This document shows, piece after piece, positions 32,141 to 35,489 of a stretch of DNA of 35,489 nucleotides. Origin of the DNA: Treponema sp. GTDB lineage: Bacteria > Spirochaetota > Spirochaetia > Treponematales > Breznakiellaceae. Below the pieces are notes generated by a model that saw only the letters and a program-made list of their open reading frames with translations, was not told the DNA's origin and searched no databases. Location: contig JAITFY010000053.1 in NCBI GenBank assembly GCA_031281025.1, positions 1 through 35,489 on the forward strand, read 5' to 3'. The translations under genes and the position numbers were made by a program. The first letter of the stretch is position 1. Every line of letters begins with the position of its first letter.

Positions 32141-33292
32141 TCAGGCAGCTTCGATTCCAGAATCGAGCCTCCTTCGTCTGTTTTCGTTCACATGCCAAAC
32201 CTGTTTTAAAACAAGAGCAACCGCATTCCAGTGTGCATAGGGGACTATCTGCCCCACAGTTGTTTCGCGGTACAGTGCCCAGGCAAGCGGTTTATTTTCC
32301 ACAAGCGGCACTTCATTTTCCTCTGCTACTTTTCTGATTCTTGCCGAAAGATCATCTTCGCCTATAGCGATAACCATTGGACCCGGCATGGATTTTGGAT
32401 CGTACTGCAAAGCAATAGCCAGGTGAGTCGGGTTTGTTATAACAACATCAGCTTTTGGAACTGTTGCTACAATATTTTGCTTTAACAAATCCCTAAAACG
32501 CGAACGAATTCTGCTTTGCACCTGCGGATCGGATTGGTATTGTTTCATTTCTTCTTTTAATTCACGAGGTGTCATCATATGTCTTTTTTTGAAACGCCAG
32601 CGCTGAAAAAAGAAATCCGCTATAGAAATAACAATTAATAAAATCGCAACAACAATTATCATCCGTATTGCAATACCGGCAATAATGGTAAGACTGATAT
32701 AAGGTTCTTCTTTTTGAAGATTGAGAAGTTGTTCTACATTCGCACGAATAAACAAAAAAGAGACCATCCCAATAATCACAATTTTTGCAAGGGATTTACC
32801 TAAATTAAAAAGCCCTTCACTCGAAAAGATTCGTTTAAAATATTTTCCAAATTTCGGCATTACTTTGGAAAAATTCGGCACAAGAGGTTTTGTTGTGAAT
32901 AACCATCCCCCTAACTGTGCCAAATTGGAAAAAATCGCCGCAATTACGGCTGCAAGCAGAATCGGCCAAACAAGCCGCACAAAGTAACCGTAAAAATTAC
33001 CCGCGACAATCCCACTGCTGCTTAGATCAATTTCTGCTGCCCGCATAAAGAAAAACCTTATCATTTCGCGGCAAGTACGAAACATATATGGCGCAAAAAA
33101 GACAATTACCAAAGCAGGTAAAAACAGCCCTATCGCCCCGCTTAGCTCCTGGCTTTTTGCAACTTGTCCTTCTTCCCGCAGCTTCCTGATTTTATGCTCG
33201 GTAGGATCAATCGTTTTTCCTGGAGCATTTTCATCATTGTCGTCATCAGAAAACCACTGCAAATCAATTAACAAAAACTTTTCTTCGGTCAT
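32141..33292 (-). CDS. flhB: FlhB, export switch protein
   Basis: A 383-residue FlhB. The start of the conserved region is TEHKIRKLREEGQVAKSQEL. Four membrane segments follow, then the cytosolic part with ITNPTHLAIALQYDP (NPTH near residue 287), the autocleavage site that lets FlhB change substrate class from rod/hook to filament. An N-terminal acidic extension of about 30 residues (LQWFSDDDNDENAPGK) is spirochaete-like. AGGAGG at the end of fliR precedes the start, and the genes are separated by 3 bases. Length is normal. Confidence 0.96.
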   Translation of the reverse strand: MTEEKFLLIDLQWFSDDDNDENAPGKTIDPTEHKIRKLREEGQVAKSQELSGAIGLFLPALVIVFFAPYMFRTCREMIRFFFMRAAEIDLSSSGIVAGNFYGYFVRLVWPILLAAVIAAIFSNLAQLGGWLFTTKPLVPNFSKVMPKFGKYFKRIFSSEGLFNLGKSLAKIVIIGMVSFLFIRANVEQLLNLQKEEPYISLTIIAGIAIRMIIVVAILLIVISIADFFFQRWRFKKRHMMTPRELKEEMKQYQSDPQVQSRIRSRFRDLLKQNIVATVPKADVVITNPTHLAIALQYDPKSMPGPMVIAIGEDDLSARIRKVAEENEVPLVENKPLAWALYRETTVGQIVPYAHWNAVALVLKQVWHVNENRRRRLDSGIEAA

Positions 33293-33295
33293 TGA

Positions 33296-34168
33296 TTATA
33301 GCCCTCCTGTTGTGATTTGCCGGCCAATTTGGGTGTAAAGGACTTGGATATTGCGAAAACCGGAATCAAGGACACGGGTAAATGCTTCAATCATGAATGG
33401 AAGTGATGCTAAAAGAAGCAGGAAAGCTGTCATTATCGAGATTGGAAAACCTTCGGAGAGGATGTTAATCTGGGGCGATGCTTTAGAGATTAACCCGGTT
33501 GTAAGTGATGTTAAAAACAGAGTGCCGATGATCGGCATTGCAATTATAATTGCATCCAAAAATAACCGGGAAAGCCCTGATGCGAGCATCCAAACAGCAT
33601 GTTCCCTGCCTTCGAGAAGTGAAATGACGTTTATCGTTTGCACGGAACGCCAGAAACCGCCAAGGAACAACTGGTGAAAACCGCCGATTGTTAAAAAAAT
33701 CAACATGGAAACCAGATTAAAGTATTGCCCCATCAGCGGATTCTCTACTTGTGCTACAGGATCAAAGGTTTCGGATGCGCCAAAACCCATCTGCAATGTA
33801 AAAAACTGCCCCGCGGTTGAAAAAGTAGCAAAAATAATTGTTAGATAAAATCCAATAATGATGCCGATAATTGCTTCACCTACAACAAGCAGCCCAAAGC
33901 GCAACGAAAAAACTTCGTGACGCAAGTCGCTCAAAGTACCGCCCGGCAATGTTACAACTCCGCCGGGAGAATTTGCTGCCATAAATACTTCTGCTGTTGG
34001 AATAACCGCAAAAGCAGCAAGACCTGCAAGAGCCAACTTGACAACAATGGGGATTGCTTCGTTGGAAAGAAGCGGAGAAACCTGAATCATAGCAAGAGCG
34101 CGGGCTGCGATCAGCAAAAACACCGGCCCAAAAACGAGAATACTATTTAAGATTCCTCCATCAATCAT
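33296..34168 (-). CDS. fliR: FliR, flagellar export gate protein
   Basis: A 290-residue membrane protein with about six segments matching FliR: ALAMIQVSPLLSNEAIPIVVKL, the FFTLQMGFGASETFDP block and a late RASPQI-like KASPQINILSEGFPI motif. FliR forms a core complex with FliP and FliQ. It begins 28 bases after fliQ; the spacer is a run of TTAGAGG-like heptamers that also serves as its Shine-Dalgarno (GAGG). The ATG at 34168 is the only reasonable start. Confidence 0.95.
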   Translation of the reverse strand: MIDGGILNSILVFGPVFLLIAARALAMIQVSPLLSNEAIPIVVKLALAGLAAFAVIPTAEVFMAANSPGGVVTLPGGTLSDLRHEVFSLRFGLLVVGEAIIGIIIGFYLTIIFATFSTAGQFFTLQMGFGASETFDPVAQVENPLMGQYFNLVSMLIFLTIGGFHQLFLGGFWRSVQTINVISLLEGREHAVWMLASGLSRLFLDAIIIAMPIIGTLFLTSLTTGLISKASPQINILSEGFPISIMTAFLLLLASLPFMIEAFTRVLDSGFRNIQVLYTQIGRQITTGGL

Positions 34169-34202
34169 CTAACCTCTAACCTCTAACTTCCAACTTCTAA
34201 CG
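34169..34202 (-). repeat. Degenerate heptamer repeat between fliQ and fliR
   Basis: The spacer, read on the minus strand, is four to five copies of a 7-base unit: GTTAGAA, GTTGGAA, GTTAGAG, GTTAGAG, GTTAGAT. It includes the fliQ stop codon and the fliR ribosome site. Slippage would change the fliQ-fliR spacing in steps of 7. Confidence 0.7.
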
Positions 34203-34466
34203 AGCTACATCTGGAATTCGCTCGAACAAATTCAATGTGTATTGTCCAAGTGTGGTAAACATTAATCCGCCAAAGACAGCAAGCATAACAAGAATTACAA
34301 TCATCTTTGGTACAAATGTAAGCGTCTGTTCCTGAATAGATGTAGCTGCCTGTAAAATAGCAACAAATAAACCAACTGCCAATGCAGATAACAACAATGG
34401 AGCCGCCATCCGTAAAACCTGAAAAATACCACCCTGTAAAAGTGTAACAATTTCACCTATACTCAT
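34197..34466 (-). CDS. fliQ: FliQ, flagellar export gate protein
   Basis: About 89 residues with two membrane segments, the standard FliQ size. Key stretches are APLLLSALAVGLFVAILQAATSI-like helix 1, QEQTLTFVPKMI in the turn (the FliQ signature), and VFGGLMFTTL in helix 2. The ATG at 34466 is preferred because AGGTG is just upstream; a GTG at 34472 is an alternative that would begin immediately after the fliP stop. Confidence 0.95.
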   Translation of the reverse strand: MSIGEIVTLLQGGIFQVLRMAAPLLLSALAVGLFVAILQAATSIQEQTLTFVPKMIVILVMLAVFGGLMFTTLGQYTLNLFERIPDVAR

Positions 34467-34472
34467 ATTCAC

Positions 34473-35321
34473 CTACATATTAAAAGAACGAACAATTTGC
34501 TGAGTTAATAAACCCCATCCATCAACAAGGATAAACAAGGTTAACTTAAATGGCATGGATATCATAACAGGAGGAAGCATAATCATGCCCATTGACATGA
34601 GAGTGCTTGCCACAACCATGTCGATTACAATAAACGGAATAAAAAGCAGTATCCCGATTCTAAATGCTATAGTTAGTTCGTTTAAAATGAACGCGGGAAT
34701 TAAAATATACATGGGAACATCATCCGGCCCGTTGGGTTGTTCAAGGCCGCGCATAGCCATAAAGAGTTCAATATTACTGTTACGCTGGAATACACCGCTG
34801 CGGCCTTCCAGCTCGCGGGTCATCTGCCGGAACATAAAACTTCTTAAAGGAGTTTCCGCTTCCCTGTACGCGTTTTCCACCGAAAGTTCTCCTGCAGAAA
34901 GAGGCCTTATGGAATTGGTATAAATTGTACTAAATGTTGGCCACATGATAAGCACAGTAAGAAAAAACGCAATTCCCATTAACACCTGATTGGGCGGAAC
35001 CTGCTGTAACGAAAGAGCACGTTTTATAAAGTCCAGAACAATAGCAACCCTTAAAAAACTTGTCATTAAAATGATAATACTGGGTGCAAGAGACAGAACA
35101 GTTAACAATAATAGTAGCTGCAAAGAAAAAGCAACTTCCTGCCCCGTTTGAGGATTACGCACGGACAGATCGATAAATGGCACAACAGGCGGCTGCGGAG
35201 GCGCTAACATCTCCATTGTTCCCTGAACCGATAAACCAGGAAACGGATCTACCTGCGCATTAGCTGCAATTGGAATGAGAAAGAATAAAACAGCGAACCA
35301 CACCAACACCACATTCCTCAT
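34473..35321 (-). CDS. fliP: FliP, flagellar export gate protein
   Basis: A 282-residue FliP with a cleavable-type signal peptide (VLVWFAVLFFLIPIAANAQ), as is usual for this subunit. The conserved blocks LLLLTVLSLAPSIIILMTSF, RVAIVLDFIKRAL, QVPPNQVLMGIAFFLT and the late FILNELTIAFRIGILLFIPF with MSMGMIMLPPVMISMPFKL are all present. FliP forms the pentameric core of the export pore. AGGGG overlaps the end of fliO, whose stop is only 2 bases before the ATG. Confidence 0.97.
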   Translation of the reverse strand: MRNVVLVWFAVLFFLIPIAANAQVDPFPGLSVQGTMEMLAPPQPPVVPFIDLSVRNPQTGQEVAFSLQLLLLLTVLSLAPSIIILMTSFLRVAIVLDFIKRALSLQQVPPNQVLMGIAFFLTVLIMWPTFSTIYTNSIRPLSAGELSVENAYREAETPLRSFMFRQMTRELEGRSGVFQRNSNIELFMAMRGLEQPNGPDDVPMYILIPAFILNELTIAFRIGILLFIPFIVIDMVVASTLMSMGMIMLPPVMISMPFKLTLFILVDGWGLLTQQIVRSFNM

Positions 35322-35323
35322 TT

Positions 35324-35489
35324 TTAAAGCCCCTTCAGCCTTTCGCGGCGTTTACGGATATCATCAGCGCCGGGGTTTTTTGCAGTAGTACGAATACCCA
35401 CACGGCGCAATGCAGACATAAAATCACCAAAACGCGATGTCGTTCTCTCGCTTTTTCTTGATTCTTCAAGCAGCATTTCATCGATTATT
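35324..35489 (-). CDS. fliO: FliO (FliZ-type), C-terminal tail only
   Basis: The last 54 codons of a gene that enters from the right edge, ending in TAA at 35326-35324. The visible peptide is charged and soluble (MLLEESRKSERTTSRFGDF, then DIRKRRERLKGL). There is no conserved motif here; the call rests on position directly before fliP and on the basic cytoplasmic tail expected of FliO, which helps assemble FliP. Confidence 0.75.
   Translation of the reverse strand, partial: IIDEMLLEESRKSERTTSRFGDFMSALRRVGIRTTAKNPGADDIRKRRERLKGL

Noticed and set aside
34169-34202. Heptamer run as a CRISPR or telomere-like array
   Set aside because: Units are only 7 bases, contiguous with no spacers, and occupy a 34-base intergenic gap in an operon.
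1-35489. tRNA, rRNA, riboswitch, CRISPR array or transposase genes
   Set aside because: None was seen: gene spacing is tight, no gap exceeds about 180 bases, and none of the gaps shows a cloverleaf, array or known riboswitch core by eye.

Overview
The window looks like part of a Treponema chromosome (Spirochaetota). The reasons are gene content and order: a long motility operon (fliO-fliP-fliQ-fliR-flhB-flhA-flhF-flhG-unknown-whiG/fliA-fapA-unknown-unknown) in the order known from treponemes, a TatT/TatP/TatQ-M type TRAP transporter of the kind described in T. pallidum, spirochaete-style lipoprotein signals, and AT-leaning base composition (roughly low-40s % G+C by eye). A secreted PL1-type pectate lyase lipoprotein points to a gut, rumen or other plant-fibre-associated treponeme rather than the syphilis group. 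The species cannot be named from the sequence alone.

Layout. (1) 1-551: 5' part of an AAA/DUF4143-type ATPase on the minus strand, preceded by a near-consensus promoter and two inverted copies of a palindrome. (2) 733-3942: xseA-xseB-mutL, a DNA repair operon; mutL carries an in-frame palindromic repeat in its linker. (3) 3945-5347: two unrecognised genes, one nucleotidyltransferase-like and one resembling a 2H phosphoesterase without its histidines. (4) 5357-11641: a probable envelope/lipid neighbourhood with two PlsC-like acyltransferases carrying zinc ribbons (one with a broken EGT motif), a GltS-like symporter, a CapA/PgsA-like protein and an OlsB-like GNAT acyltransferase. (5) 11653-16673, minus: TRAP operon tatT, two tandem DctP/TatP paralogues, and a fused DctQ-DctM permease. 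(6) 16787-17893: a solitary D12-class DNA adenine methyltransferase. (7) 17946-19691: pectate lyase lipoprotein. (8) 19857-21623: phosphoglucomutase/phosphomannomutase. (9) 21799-23103: DUF4105 membrane protein. (10) 23135-35489, minus: the motility operon, running off the right edge inside fliO.

How the genes work together. The motility block encodes most of the flagellar export gate (FliO, P, Q, R, FlhB, FlhA), the flagellar placement/number pair FlhF-FlhG, the flagellar sigma factor and FapA. The genes are tightly packed and mostly have Shine-Dalgarno sites. The TRAP block supplies a tripartite solute importer plus the TatT accessory lipoprotein. The pectate lyase and hexose-phosphate mutase fit a sugar-using lifestyle.

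The most striking pattern is at gene starts. Many first genes of transcription units (about eight here) have a TATAAT-like -10 box, often with an extended TGn, only 5-10 bases before the start codon and no Shine-Dalgarno sequence. This predicts leaderless or nearly leaderless mRNAs. Genes inside operons mostly have ordinary Shine-Dalgarno sites. Other notable structures are the palindromic element inside mutL, the palindrome pair at the left end, a long dyad filling the space between two divergent promoters near 9380, and a 15-codon ORF with a strong Shine-Dalgarno next to a hairpin near 21700. No tRNA, rRNA, CRISPR array or insertion sequence transposase was seen, and no gene-free stretch exceeds 300 bases.
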